A stretch of DNA of 64,000 bases from Methyloceanibacter methanicus. GTDB taxonomy: Bacteria; Pseudomonadota; Alphaproteobacteria; Rhizobiales; Methyloligellaceae. Numbering within the stretch: position 1 is the first letter of the stretch; each line of letters begins with the position of its first letter. The translations under genes were made by a program, and so were the position numbers. A model generated the notes under the pieces. It was not told where the DNA came from. It was given only the letters and a program-made list of their open reading frames with translations, and did no database searches. Positions 40,590 through 48,687 of the stretch are shown one piece after another. The stretch lies in assembly GCF_001723285.1 (NCBI RefSeq), contig NZ_LPWG01000012.1, positions 355,317-419,316 on the forward strand, written 5' to 3'.

Positions 40590-40661
40590 AATTAAGCTTA
40601 GAATTTTATCGAGTCTTAAGCGTTCCAATTAAGCGCATCTTAGTCGGCGTGCTCCTATACT
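40590..40661 (+). promoter_or_regulatory. Putative ldtR promoter with three TTAAGC motifs
   Basis: The 154 bases before ldtR are AT-rich. TTAAGC occurs at 40592-40597, 40616-40621 and 40629-40634, the last two extended to TTAAGCG and spaced 13 bases. A -10-like TATACT lies at 40656-40661. Repeated motifs over a regulator's own promoter suggest autoregulation, but the motif is not a proven LdtR site. Confidence 0.4.
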
Positions 40662-40692
40662 CATCGCCAAGTTGGGGATAAACAACAACTAA

Positions 40693-41214
40693 ATGGGGTT
40701 GGCGATGAATGTAGCTTTGAAAATGGGGACGGATGCAAGCGCCGTTGAGGAAAAAGACCTTAAGAGTTCTTATCTCGGCTCGCTGAAATTGATCGAACAA
40801 CTGCATCGGTTGCTTTTGGATGTTATTAAAGATGAGTTCGAGCGTCTTGGCCGCACGGACGTGAATAGTATCCAAGCACTGCTGCTTTACAATATCGGCG
40901 ACGATGAAGTCACGGCCGGAGAATTGACGGGCCGCGGCTACTATCTTGGCTCGAACGTTTCTTACAATCTCAAGAAGCTCGTCCAGGCCGGTTTCGTCAA
41001 TCATCAGCGTTCGACCACCGATCGACGCTCGGTCCGTGTGAGCCTCACAGAAAAAGGCCGTGAAGTTTCCGACGTGGTCAACCGGTTGTTTGAGCGCCAG
41101 CTCGGCTCGCTGGAACCTGTCGGGGGCGTCGCTCAAGACGATCTCGAGCGCCTGAACAAGTCCATGTTCCGCCTGCAGCGTTTCTGGTCGGACCAGATCC
41201 GCTATCAGCTTTAG
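40693..41214 (+). CDS. ldtR: MarR-family winged-helix regulator, LdtR-like
   Basis: A 173-residue winged helix-turn-helix protein. DNA-binding part: DVNSIQALLLYNIGDDEVTA, GRGYYLGSNVSYNLKKLVQA (recognition helix) and GFVNHQRSTTDRRSVRVSLT with the wing's conserved DRRSVRV. Flanking helices KLIEQLHRLLLDVIKDEFER and the C-terminus would dimerise. It resembles LdtR of Liberibacter and Sinorhizobium, a MarR-type activator/repressor of an L,D-transpeptidase gene and stress tolerance, and an L,D-transpeptidase gene is directly downstream. Start: ATG 40693, or 40705 (MNVALKMG) with a better ribosome site (GGGG). Codon use is less GC-biased than neighbours. Confidence 0.88.
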   Translation: MGLAMNVALKMGTDASAVEEKDLKSSYLGSLKLIEQLHRLLLDVIKDEFERLGRTDVNSIQALLLYNIGDDEVTAGELTGRGYYLGSNVSYNLKKLVQAGFVNHQRSTTDRRSVRVSLTEKGREVSDVVNRLFERQLGSLEPVGGVAQDDLERLNKSMFRLQRFWSDQIRYQL

Positions 41215-41603
41215 ACCGGTCGAGCGCCGGAGCAACGCCGCGACCCGCAAGGCCGCCCGGGAGGCCAAATCCTCCCGGGACGCGCCGCGCCGTGCCGCAA
41301 GGCCCACGTCCCGCAGCAAGGCCCGCGTCTCGGCACGCAATACACCCAAATTCGACAAAATCTTCCTTCAGGGTCGTCAGTTGACGGTGTGACCGCGCTT
41401 TGCGGCGCGGCTTTCGGGGGACCAAACCAGCCCAGAGGTGCTTTGGTGGGGTCCGCGGGCCCGATCCGGGGCCTCGCCTTACGGTGGTTAAGGGTTTGTA
41501 AGGCTCCGCCTGGATTCAATGGCGCCCGAAACGGGTAGAGCTACGGCAGCAATCCGCTTATAGTAGAGCGGAAACGCGTTGCTGCAGGTGAGGGGAGCGG
41601 CGC
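41215..41603. other. Intergenic region ldtR / L,D-transpeptidase (389 bp)
   Basis: No gene is supported. It is GC-rich except its last 60 bases, which hold the transpeptidase promoter area; a small hairpin CCGCT-TATAGTAG-AGCGG lies at about 41556-41573. The exact TTAAGC motif seen before ldtR is not repeated here. Confidence 0.35.
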
Positions 41604-42983
41604 ATGCTCAAATTGAACACGCTTGTGAAGCACGGGTCACGCCTGACGGTGGCAGGACTCGTGGCGACGCTCGTCTGCGTCGGCGCTGCGCCTCTGTATG
41701 CCGGCCCGTTCAACATGTTCAAGAGCCGGGACGATCAAAGCCAACCCACCGCGCAAAGCGGTAACAGCAGCGGTGGCGGCGGTCTGTTCGGCGGTCTGTT
41801 CAATGGCGGGTCGCGCAACGCGCGGCCCCAAGGCGAGGTGACACGTTCCGAATTGCCGACCGGCGATCCGGAAGTGGCAATGATCCTCAATCCGGGCCTC
41901 GGGACGCCGACGCTTGCGCCCGGGAACGTCGCGGCTACCCGGGCGGCCATTCAGCAGTACCAAGCCATTGTCGCCCAGGGCGGGTGGCCCATGGTTCAGG
42001 CCGTGGCCATGAAGCCGGGCCGGCGTGGCACCAACATTCAAACGCTGCAGCGCCGGCTGCAAATCAGTGGCGACCTGGTGACGAATTACGAGCCGGGCCG
42101 GTACGACAACGCCACCGTCGCGGCGGTGAAGCGTTTTCAATACCGCCACGGTCTCCCGGCAACGGGCGTCGTCGACTCCAAGGCCACGGTCGCCGCGCTC
42201 AACGTGCCGGCAGGCACGCGGCTGGCCCAGCTCCAGGCAAGCCTGAAGCGTCTCCAAGTCCGGGCCGGCAAGACGACCAACCGGTATATTCAGGTCAATG
42301 TTCCCGCGGCGCAGGTGGAAGCGGTGCGCGGCGGCCGCGTCGAACTGCGGAATACCGCCGTGGTCGGCAAGGTTGAGCATCCGACGCCGACTTTGGCCAG
42401 CAAGGTCTCGCAGGTGAAGTTCAACCCCTATTGGAACGTGCCGACCAGCATCGTCAAAGCCGACCTGATCCCGAAGGGGCGCCAGTTCGCGAGCCGCGGT
42501 CAAGACATGCTCGCCGCGTATCACATGGAAGCTCTCGACCGGCAGGGGAACATCGTCGATTCCCGCACGATCGATTGGTACGGCAACGACGTCTACACCT
42601 ACCGCTATCGTCAGAGGCCCTGGGAAGAGAACTCCCTCGGCTACATCAAGATCGATTTCCCGAACAAGGACGCGGTGTACATTCACGACACGCCGCTGAA
42701 GAGCCTGTTCGGCAAGGCGGTGCGGTTCGAGAGCCACGGCTGCGTCCGGACGCACAATGTCGACCGGCTGGCGGCTTGGGTGCTCGACAACAACCCGTCC
42801 TGGAACCTGTCGCGCATCCAGTCCTTGAGGCACACCTCGGTGCAGGAGAACGTCCAGGCGACGCAGACCATCGGGGTCTACTTCACCTATATCAGCGCCT
42901 GGGGCACACCCGACGGCCTGATCCACTTCCGCCCCGACGTCTACGGGCTCGATACGCGCGGAACCTACGCCTCGAACTACTAA
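41604..42983 (+). CDS. ldtP: L,D-transpeptidase (YkuD) with peptidoglycan-binding domain
   Basis: Exported cell-wall cross-linking or modifying enzyme, 459 residues. Signal peptide region LTVAGLVATLVCVGAAPLYA; low-complexity Gly/Asn/Ser linker; a PG_binding_1 domain at about residues 130-200 (NIQTLQRRLQISGDLVTNYE, KRFQYRHGLPATGVVDSKAT); then the YkuD domain with IQVNVPAAQVEAV and the catalytic HGCVRTHNVDRLAAWVL, including the active-site Cys, preceded by YIHDTP. This is the layout of LdtP, the target of LdtR in relatives. ATG at 41604 follows GGGGAGCGGCGC. The stop overlaps the convergent blh stop by four bases. Confidence 0.95.
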   Translation: MLKLNTLVKHGSRLTVAGLVATLVCVGAAPLYAGPFNMFKSRDDQSQPTAQSGNSSGGGGLFGGLFNGGSRNARPQGEVTRSELPTGDPEVAMILNPGLGTPTLAPGNVAATRAAIQQYQAIVAQGGWPMVQAVAMKPGRRGTNIQTLQRRLQISGDLVTNYEPGRYDNATVAAVKRFQYRHGLPATGVVDSKATVAALNVPAGTRLAQLQASLKRLQVRAGKTTNRYIQVNVPAAQVEAVRGGRVELRNTAVVGKVEHPTPTLASKVSQVKFNPYWNVPTSIVKADLIPKGRQFASRGQDMLAAYHMEALDRQGNIVDSRTIDWYGNDVYTYRYRQRPWEENSLGYIKIDFPNKDAVYIHDTPLKSLFGKAVRFESHGCVRTHNVDRLAAWVLDNNPSWNLSRIQSLRHTSVQENVQATQTIGVYFTYISAWGTPDGLIHFRPDVYGLDTRGTYASNY

Positions 42984-43849
42984 GCGCTGAGCTTCACCGG
43001 CACCTTTAAATAGTGGACGCCGTTTTTGTCCGCAGGCGGAAGGTTGCCGGCGCGCATGTTCACTTGGATCGACGGTAGCAGGAGCACGGGCGCGGCAAGG
43101 TTTGCGTCCCGGGCTTCGCGCATCGCAACGAACGCATCCTCACTGACGCCGTCCCGCACATGGGCGTTGTGCGCGCGCTGTTCGGCCACGGTCGTCTCCC
43201 AGGCGTAAATGTCCCGTCCCGGCGCCTTGTAATCGTGGCACATGAAGAGCCGCGTTTCCGGCGGCAGGGCGAGGAGCCGTTTGATGGACCGGTAGAGCGT
43301 CCTGGCATTGCCGCCGGGAAAGTCCGCGCGCGCGGTGCCGTAATCGGGCATGAACAGCGTGTCGCCCACAAAGACGGCGTCGCCGATCTTGTAGGCGATG
43401 TCGGCGGGCGTGTGACCGGGCACGAACAAGACCTCTACCTCCAGGTCGCCCAAGGCAAACCGCTCGCCGTCCGCAAAGAGGTGGTCGAACTCGGCGCCTT
43501 CGCCGCTGACATCCTCCGCATTGAACACCGGCCGGAAGATCTTCTGGACGTCTCTGACATGCTCCCCAATGCCGACCTTGGCGCCGGACTTCAGCTTGAT
43601 ATAGGGCGCGCCCGAAAGATGATCCGCATGGACATGGGTCTCGAGCACCCAGACGACGCGAAGACCGTCCTCCGAAGCGGCGGCAAGAATGGCGTCGGCG
43701 GATTCCGTTGCCGCCTTTCCCGACTTGTGATCGTAGTCGAGGACAGGGTCGATGACCGCCGCCTGCTTCGTCTGTGGATCGGACACGAGATAGCTCACCG
43801 TGTTGGTGGTCTCGTCGAAGAAGGCACGGATGTTGGGGCTGCCGGGCAT
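42980..43849 (-). CDS. blh: Persulfide dioxygenase-like metallo-beta-lactamase fold hydrolase (Blh/ETHE1 type)
   Basis: Metallo-beta-lactamase fold protein of 289 residues. Iron/zinc ligands: LETHVHADHLSGAPYIK (HxHxDH), FVPGHTPADIAYKIG, VFVGDTLFMPDYGTARADFP (GDTLF) and LFMCHDYKAPGRD. The spacing and the DYGTARADFPGG loop fit ETHE1/Blh persulfide dioxygenases, which oxidise glutathione persulfide. ATG at 43849 follows GAGGAG. Divergent neighbour bigR encodes the matching repressor, as in Agrobacterium and Xylella, where bigR-blh answers hydrogen sulfide. Confidence 0.9.
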   Translation of the reverse strand: MPGSPNIRAFFDETTNTVSYLVSDPQTKQAAVIDPVLDYDHKSGKAATESADAILAAASEDGLRVVWVLETHVHADHLSGAPYIKLKSGAKVGIGEHVRDVQKIFRPVFNAEDVSGEGAEFDHLFADGERFALGDLEVEVLFVPGHTPADIAYKIGDAVFVGDTLFMPDYGTARADFPGGNARTLYRSIKRLLALPPETRLFMCHDYKAPGRDIYAWETTVAEQRAHNAHVRDGVSEDAFVAMREARDANLAAPVLLLPSIQVNMRAGNLPPADKNGVHYLKVPVKLSA

Positions 43850-43897
43850 TGGAGAACTCCTCGGAGGGTTGTCGTCCATGATCGGTTGACTAGAATA

Positions 43898-43927
43898 TTA
43901 GCAAGCGCTAAATTAGCAATACCTAAT
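43898..43927. promoter_or_regulatory. Candidate BigR operator in the blh/bigR divergent promoter
   Basis: Two adjacent AT-rich inverted repeats: TTAGC-AAGC-GCTAA at 43898-43911 and ATTAG-CAATAC-CTAAT at 43912-43927. They lie midway in the 97 bases between the divergent genes, where a BigR dimer is expected to cover both promoters. BigR boxes in related bacteria are AT-rich imperfect palindromes of this kind. Confidence 0.65.
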
Positions 43928-43946
43928 ACGAAGGTGGTTCGGAACC

Positions 43947-44264
43947 ATGGCAGGCGCCCCAAGAGATTTCGCGACATTCGAAGACAATGCCGCCCTGGTT
44001 GCGAGCATCCTGCGTGCGCTCGCCAACGAGCGTCGCTTGATGATTTTATGCAAGCTGGCCGAATGGGGCGAGGCGAGCGTGGGCTCCCTGTCGGAGGCGG
44101 CCGGGCTCTCCCAGTCGGCGACCTCCCAGCACCTCGCCAAGATGCGGGACGAGGGGCTCGTCGATTTCCGCCGGGATGGCCAGACCCTCTGGTACCGCAT
44201 TGCCGAACCGCGTACGGAGCTTCTGCTGGGCTATCTCCAGAAGCTCTATTGCCCCAACGATTGA
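43947..44264 (+). CDS. bigR: ArsR-family sulfide/persulfide-sensing repressor BigR (SqrR type)
   Basis: A 105-residue ArsR-type winged helix repressor. Helix-turn-helix: GSLSEAAGLSQSATSQHLAK; wing: GLVDFRRDGQTLWYRIAEPR. Two cysteines occur, in LMILCKLAEWGE (alpha2/3) and in the C-terminal KLYCPND; these are the pair that forms a di- or tetrasulfide link in BigR and SqrR, releasing DNA under sulfide stress. Other metal-binding ArsR motifs are absent. ATG at 43947. It is 27 bases upstream of the rhodanese gene and divergent from blh. Confidence 0.93.
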   Translation: MAGAPRDFATFEDNAALVASILRALANERRLMILCKLAEWGEASVGSLSEAAGLSQSATSQHLAKMRDEGLVDFRRDGQTLWYRIAEPRTELLLGYLQKLYCPND

Positions 44265-44291
44265 AAACCATAGAAGATCAGGAGTTCCTTA

Positions 44292-44807
44292 ATGAGCCTT
44301 CCCACCATCAGCCCCGAAGATGCCAAACGTCTCATCGAACAAGGCGGTACGCTGATTGACATTCGCGGTACGGACGAGCGCGCCCGCGAACAGATTCCGG
44401 GCTCAAAGCATGGTTCGTTGACGAACCTGACCGAGTTTTCGGGGACGGGAGCGCCGATCATCTATCATTGCCGGTCGGGCATGCGCACGGCGCAGAGTGC
44501 GGAGCGCTTGCGCGCGGCGACGCCCTGCGAGGCCTATATCCTCGAAGGCGGCCTCGATGCCTGGAAGAAGGCGGGGCTGCCCATCTTCACGGACAAGAAC
44601 CAGCCGATCGAGATGCAGCGCCAGGTGATGATCGGTGCCGGCAGCCTCGTGCTGCTTGGCATGCTGCTCGGCACGTTCGCCACACCGGCCTTCTACTGGC
44701 TGGCCGCCTTCGTCGGCGCCGGCCTCGTCTTCGCCGGCGTGACAGGCTTCTGCGCCATGGCCAAGGTCCTGGCGGCGATGCCTTGGAACCGCACGGCCGC
44801 AGCCTGA
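44292..44807 (+). CDS. Rhodanese with C-terminal DUF2892 membrane domain (YgaP-like)
   Basis: N-terminal rhodanese domain, residues about 1-105: ISPEDAKRLIEQGGTLIDIR, GSKHGSLTNL, active-site loop YHCRSGMRTA with the persulfide-carrying Cys, and ILEGGLDAWKKAGLP. A linker (DKNQPIEMQRQVMIGAGSLV) leads to two or three membrane helices of DUF2892 type (LLGMLLGTFATPAFYWLAAF, GVTGFCAMAKVLAAMPWNR). The architecture matches YgaP, an inner-membrane sulfurtransferase. Cotranscription with bigR suggests sulfane-sulfur handling together with Blh. Confidence 0.92.
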   Translation: MSLPTISPEDAKRLIEQGGTLIDIRGTDERAREQIPGSKHGSLTNLTEFSGTGAPIIYHCRSGMRTAQSAERLRAATPCEAYILEGGLDAWKKAGLPIFTDKNQPIEMQRQVMIGAGSLVLLGMLLGTFATPAFYWLAAFVGAGLVFAGVTGFCAMAKVLAAMPWNRTAAA

Positions 44808-45134
44808 GGGACGTCCCGCCCGGGCGCATTCCGGTTGTCGGCCCGTCTTGATCGGGCACGTCGGGCGGCGCAAGGCTCGGGCTCATCGGGGGGCCTCGCC
44901 GCGCGCTGACGCACGTCTGCATTTCACCGGCCAATTGGCTGGAAACAGCTAGTTTTTCTCCTCTCACACATTATTCTGAGCAAGCCGGTTCTACTCTTGG
45001 GGTGTTGCTAGCATCGCCCCGCGACATGTGGTAGAGCCAGCCCACTCAGCCTGAGGCCGTATGTCTGAGACCGTTTCAGCAGCGGTGACCGCCAGGCCCA
45101 AAAAAATGAGTTTGAGCCCGAGGAGCAATTTCAG
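44808..45134. other. glyA leader region (327 bp)
   Basis: No RNA family is recognised. It contains an inverted repeat CTCAG/CTGAG (45044-45068) and a 25-codon mini-ORF described separately. The glyA promoter should lie within it. Confidence 0.35.
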
Positions 45135-45138
45135 ATGA
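45061..45138 (+). CDS. 25-codon upstream ORF overlapping the glyA start
   Basis: ATG at 45061, preceded by GAGG five bases upstream, reads [25 protein letters not shown] and stops at TGA 45136-45138, which overlaps the glyA ATG (ATGA). It could be a translationally coupled leader peptide. Alternatively it is the true N-terminus of GlyA cut off by one lost base (AATTTCAG for AATTTTCAG), which would give an in-frame extension; the frequent single-base losses in this sequence make that plausible. Confidence 0.35.
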   Translation: MSETVSAAVTARPKKMSLSPRSNFR

Positions 45139-46415
45139 CGGCCAGTGATTTTTTCAACAAGCACGCAAAAGATTCCGATCCAGATGTTTGGGGCGCGATC
45201 GAGCGCGAAGGGCGCCGTCAGCAAGACGAGATCGAACTGATTGCCTCGGAGAACATCGTCTCCCAGGCCGTACTGGATGCCGTCGGGACGCTCCTCACCA
45301 ACAAATATGCTGAAGGTTATCCGGGTCGCCGCTATTACGGCGGCTGCCAGTATGTGGACGAGGTCGAGACGCTCGCCATCGATCGCGCCAAGCAGCTTTT
45401 CGACTGCGAGTTCGCGAACGTGCAGCCTCATTCCGGCTCCCAGGCCAACCAGTCGGTCATGCTCGCGCTGATCAAGCCAGGCGACACGATCATGGGCATG
45501 AGCCTCGCCGCGGGCGGTCATCTGACCCACGGCGCACCCCCGAACGAGTCCGGCAAATGGTTCAACGCGGTCCAGTATGGCGTGACCGAGGACACCAACC
45601 TGATCGATTACGACGAGGTCGAGCGCCTGGCCAAGGAGCACAAGCCGAAGCTGATCATCGCGGGCGGCTCCGCCTATCCGCGGCAGATCGACTTCAAGCG
45701 CTTCCGCGAGATCGCGGACCAGGTCGGCGCCTATTTCCACGTCGACATGGCCCATTTTGCGGGTCTCGTGGCCGCGGGTCTGCATCCGAGCCCGCTTCCT
45801 TACGCCGATGTCTGCACCACGACGACCCACAAGACCCTGCGCGGTCCGCGTTCGGGTCTCGTCGTGTCGAACAATCCCGACATCGGCAAGAAGATCAACT
45901 CGGCCGTGTTCCCGGGTCTCCAGGGCGGTCCGCTGATGCACGTGATCGCAGGCAAGGCCGTGGCCTTCGGCGAGGCCCTGCAGCCCTCGTTCAAGACCTA
46001 TATCCAGCAGGTCGTGGACAATTGCCGGACGCTCGGCGAGACCCTGGTCGATGGCGGTCTCGCGCTCGTCTCCGGCGGCACCGACACCCATTTGATCCTG
46101 GTGGACATGCGGCCGAAGAAGCTCACCGGCAAGGCGGCGGAAGAGGCGCTCGGCCGGGCCTTCATCACCTGCAACAAGAACGGCGTGCCGTTCGATCCGG
46201 AGAAGCCCATGGTCACGTCCGGCATTCGTCTGGGCTCGCCGGCCGGCACCACGCGCGGTTTCGGTGTCCCTGAGTTCCAGGCGATCGGCGGCATGATCCT
46301 CGAAGTGCTCGACGGACTCGTCGCCAACGGCGAGGAGGGCAACGGCGCCGTGGAGGAGAAGGTGAAACAGCAGGCCATCGAGCTCTGCGGACGCTTCCCG
46401 ATCTACTCGGTCTAG
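45135..46415 (+). CDS. glyA: Serine hydroxymethyltransferase
   Basis: PLP enzyme interconverting serine and glycine with tetrahydrofolate, main source of one-carbon units; 426 residues. Signatures: [73 protein letters not shown] and [16 protein letters not shown] with the PLP-binding Lys after TTTH. ATG at 45135 follows GGAGCAATTTCAG; a longer N-terminus is possible (see the upstream ORF). It is 43 bases before nrdR, in the conserved glyA-nrdR-rib order. Confidence 0.97.
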   Translation: MTASDFFNKHAKDSDPDVWGAIEREGRRQQDEIELIASENIVSQAVLDAVGTLLTNKYAEGYPGRRYYGGCQYVDEVETLAIDRAKQLFDCEFANVQPHSGSQANQSVMLALIKPGDTIMGMSLAAGGHLTHGAPPNESGKWFNAVQYGVTEDTNLIDYDEVERLAKEHKPKLIIAGGSAYPRQIDFKRFREIADQVGAYFHVDMAHFAGLVAAGLHPSPLPYADVCTTTTHKTLRGPRSGLVVSNNPDIGKKINSAVFPGLQGGPLMHVIAGKAVAFGEALQPSFKTYIQQVVDNCRTLGETLVDGGLALVSGGTDTHLILVDMRPKKLTGKAAEEALGRAFITCNKNGVPFDPEKPMVTSGIRLGSPAGTTRGFGVPEFQAIGGMILEVLDGLVANGEEGNGAVEEKVKQQAIELCGRFPIYSV

Positions 46416-46458
46416 GTGCCGTACGGCTTGGTGTTGACTAAGAGGAGGGCGATCGCCC

Positions 46459-46962
46459 ATGCGGTGCCCTTATTGCGGCAGCACCAACACCCAGGTGAAG
46501 GACTCGCGCCCAAGCGAGGACAATACGACGATAAGGCGCCGCCGCGTCTGCGCGGATTGCGGCGGCCGCTTTACCACGTTCGAACGCGTTCAGCTCCGTG
46601 AACTGACGGTCATCAAGCGGAGCGGGCGCCGCATCCCCTTCGATCGCGACAAGCTGATGCGCTCCGTACAGATTGCGTTGCGCAAGCGGCCTGTGGATCC
46701 GGAGCGCACGGAACGCATGGTCAGCGGCATCGTGCGCAGGCTCGAGAACATGGGCGAAAGCGATATTCATTCGGAGACCATCGGTCATCTGGTCATGGAA
46801 GCGCTCAAAGGGCTGGACGACGTCGCCTATGTTCGCTTCGCCTCGGTCTACAAGAATTTTCGCGAAGCGAAGGATTTCGAGGCGTTGCTGGGTGAACTTG
46901 CCGGTACGGAAGGCAAGGAAGCCGATCTCGATTCGGATGAACCGTCCGCACTCGAAGACTGA
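46459..46962 (+). CDS. nrdR: Transcriptional repressor NrdR
   Basis: Zinc-ribbon/ATP-cone repressor of ribonucleotide reductase genes. The ribbon cysteines are in [20 protein letters not shown] and [20 protein letters not shown], followed by the ATP cone from [20 protein letters not shown] to [20 protein letters not shown]. 167 residues with an acidic C-terminal tail. It is 16 bases before ribD. Confidence 0.97.
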   Translation: MRCPYCGSTNTQVKDSRPSEDNTTIRRRRVCADCGGRFTTFERVQLRELTVIKRSGRRIPFDRDKLMRSVQIALRKRPVDPERTERMVSGIVRRLENMGESDIHSETIGHLVMEALKGLDDVAYVRFASVYKNFREAKDFEALLGELAGTEGKEADLDSDEPSALED

Positions 46963-46978
46963 AGCAAGGCGCCCATTC

Positions 46979-48109
46979 ATGAGCACGCGCGATGCGCATC
47001 ACATGTCTCAAGCGGTTCGGATGGCCCGGCGCGGCCTCGGCCTGGCCTGGCCCAACCCGGCCGTCGGCGCCATCGTAGTTGCGCCGACCGGCGAGATCGT
47101 GGGGCGCGGCTGGACGCGCCCGGCGGCCGGCCCCATGCCGAAGCCATCGCCCTGGACGCGCGGGCCAGCGCTCGCAAGGCAGCACGCTCTACGTCACCTT
47201 GGAGCCTTGCGCCCATGAAGGCGGGCGCGGCGCGCCGTGCGCCAATGTGATCGCCGCTGCGCAGGTCGCGCGCGTCGTGATCGGCATTCGCGACCCCGAT
47301 CCGCGCACGGCGGGGCGCGGGATCGACAAACTCAAAGCGGCGGGCATCGAGGTCATTGAAGGCGTGGGCGCGGCGGAGGCCGCATCGGTGACCCTGGGTC
47401 ACCTCATGCGGGTGACGGAAGGGCGCCCGGCGGTCACGTTGAAGATGGCGGTCGGATCCGACGGACGCATCCCTCGAGGCGATGGCGAGCCGGTCTGGAT
47501 CACCGGACGTCAGGCCCGCGCCCACGGCCATCTCCTGCGCGCCATGAACGATGCCATTCTGGTCGGCCGGGGCACGGTCGCGGCGGACAACCCCTCGCTC
47601 ACCTGCCGGCTTCCCGGCATGTCGTGCCGCTCCCCCGTCCGTGTGATCCTCGACCGGCGCCTGCGCACCCCGCCCGACGTGAAACTCTTCGAGGACGTGA
47701 TGGTGCCGGTTTGGCTCGTCTGCGCGGCGGGCGAGGATCAACCCAATGCGAACCTACTTCACGACCACGGTGCCGAGATCGTTCCCGTCCCGGTCGACGA
47801 TTTCGGCATGATCGATCCGCAGGATACGTTGGAGACCCTCGCGCACCGTGGCATCACTCGTGTGCTGATCGAAGGCGGACCGTCAGTCGCGCAAACCTTT
47901 GTCGAGGCCGATCTCGTCGACGAGTTCGTGCTCTATCAGGGCCCGAGCCCGTGGGTGAGGACGGGTTGATCCCGTTCGGCGGCGAAGGCCTTGATCGCTT
48001 TGCGGCAAACGGCCATTTCACATTTATTGCCACGCGTTTCTTCGGCCCGGACCGGATGACGTGGTGGCGCAGGATGAGATCATGTTCACTGGCATTGTCA
48101 GCGGCCTAG
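46979..48109 (+). CDS. ribD: Bifunctional riboflavin deaminase/reductase RibD, three indels
   Basis: Deaminase-reductase of riboflavin synthesis. The deaminase part holds AVRMARRGLGLAWPNPAVGA and, after repair, the zinc motif PHAEAIALD and TLYVTLEPCAHEGGRGAPCA. The reductase part carries RPAVTLKMAVGSDGRIPRGD, NDAILVGRGTVAADNPSLTC and LIEGGPSVAQTF. G is missing near 47121 (restores RPGGRPHAEA), near 47160 (restores DAAGQRSQGST) and near 47945 (restores QGPEPVGEDGLIPFGGEG). Three losses sum to a whole codon, so the end returns to the starting frame and stops at 48109, 28 bases inside ribE; the exact C-terminus is therefore doubtful. HspQ-like damage again points to sequencing error. Confidence 0.9.
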
Positions 48110-48687
48110 GTACGCTCGTTGCGCGCAAGGGTTCCTGTTTCGTCATCCAGACGCCCTACAAGCGCAAAACGCTGGAACTCGGTGCGTCGATCGCCTTCGA
48201 CGGCTGCTGCCTCACGCTCACCGGGATCGAGAAGGAGAAGGGCAGCGGCGCGCGCGTCACGGTCGACGTATCCAACGAGACGCTCAGCCACACAACCATG
48301 GGAAGCTGGGAACCGGGGCGCAAAATCAATCTGGAACGCGCTCTTGCGCTCGGCGAGGAACTGGGGGGTCATATCGTCACGGGGCACGTGGACGGCGTCG
48401 CGAAAATCGTGTCGCGCTTCCCCGATGGCGACAGCGTCCGGTTCCTCGTGGAAGTGCCGCCCGCGTTCGCGAAATTCGTTGCGTCCAAAGGCTCGATTGC
48501 CCTGAATGGCGTGTCGCTGACGATCAACGAAGTGGAGGGGACGCGCTTCGACGTGAACATCATCCCCTACACGCTGACCCATACGAGCTGGGGCGACCTG
48601 CGGCCCGGCGATCTGGTAAACCTTGAAGTCGATTTGCTCGCGCGTTACGTGGCGCGGTTGGCGCAAACGGAAGGAACGCATTCGTGA
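48082..48687 (+). CDS. ribE: Riboflavin synthase, alpha subunit
   Basis: Dismutates two dimethyl-ribityllumazines to riboflavin. Two tandem beta-barrels: MFTGIVSGLGTLVARKGSC, then GASIAFDGCCLTLTGIEKEK with the conserved Cys, GGHIVTGHVDGVAKIVS, and in the second half ASKGSIALNGVSLTINEVEG. 201 residues. ATG at 48082 with AGGATGAG upstream. The stop overlaps the ribBA start by four bases (GTGA). Confidence 0.96.
   Translation: MFTGIVSGLGTLVARKGSCFVIQTPYKRKTLELGASIAFDGCCLTLTGIEKEKGSGARVTVDVSNETLSHTTMGSWEPGRKINLERALALGEELGGHIVTGHVDGVAKIVSRFPDGDSVRFLVEVPPAFAKFVASKGSIALNGVSLTINEVEGTRFDVNIIPYTLTHTSWGDLRPGDLVNLEVDLLARYVARLAQTEGTHS

Noticed and set aside
44808..45134. Riboswitch in the glyA leader
   Set aside because: A CTCAG/CTGAG hairpin is present, but I cannot match the conserved core of a known class (glycine, SAM, THF).
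46979..48109. Programmed frameshifting as explanation for ribD and other broken genes
   Set aside because: No slippery heptamer plus pseudoknot pattern, three or more shifts in one gene, and the affected sites are ordinary G/C runs; sequence error is simpler.
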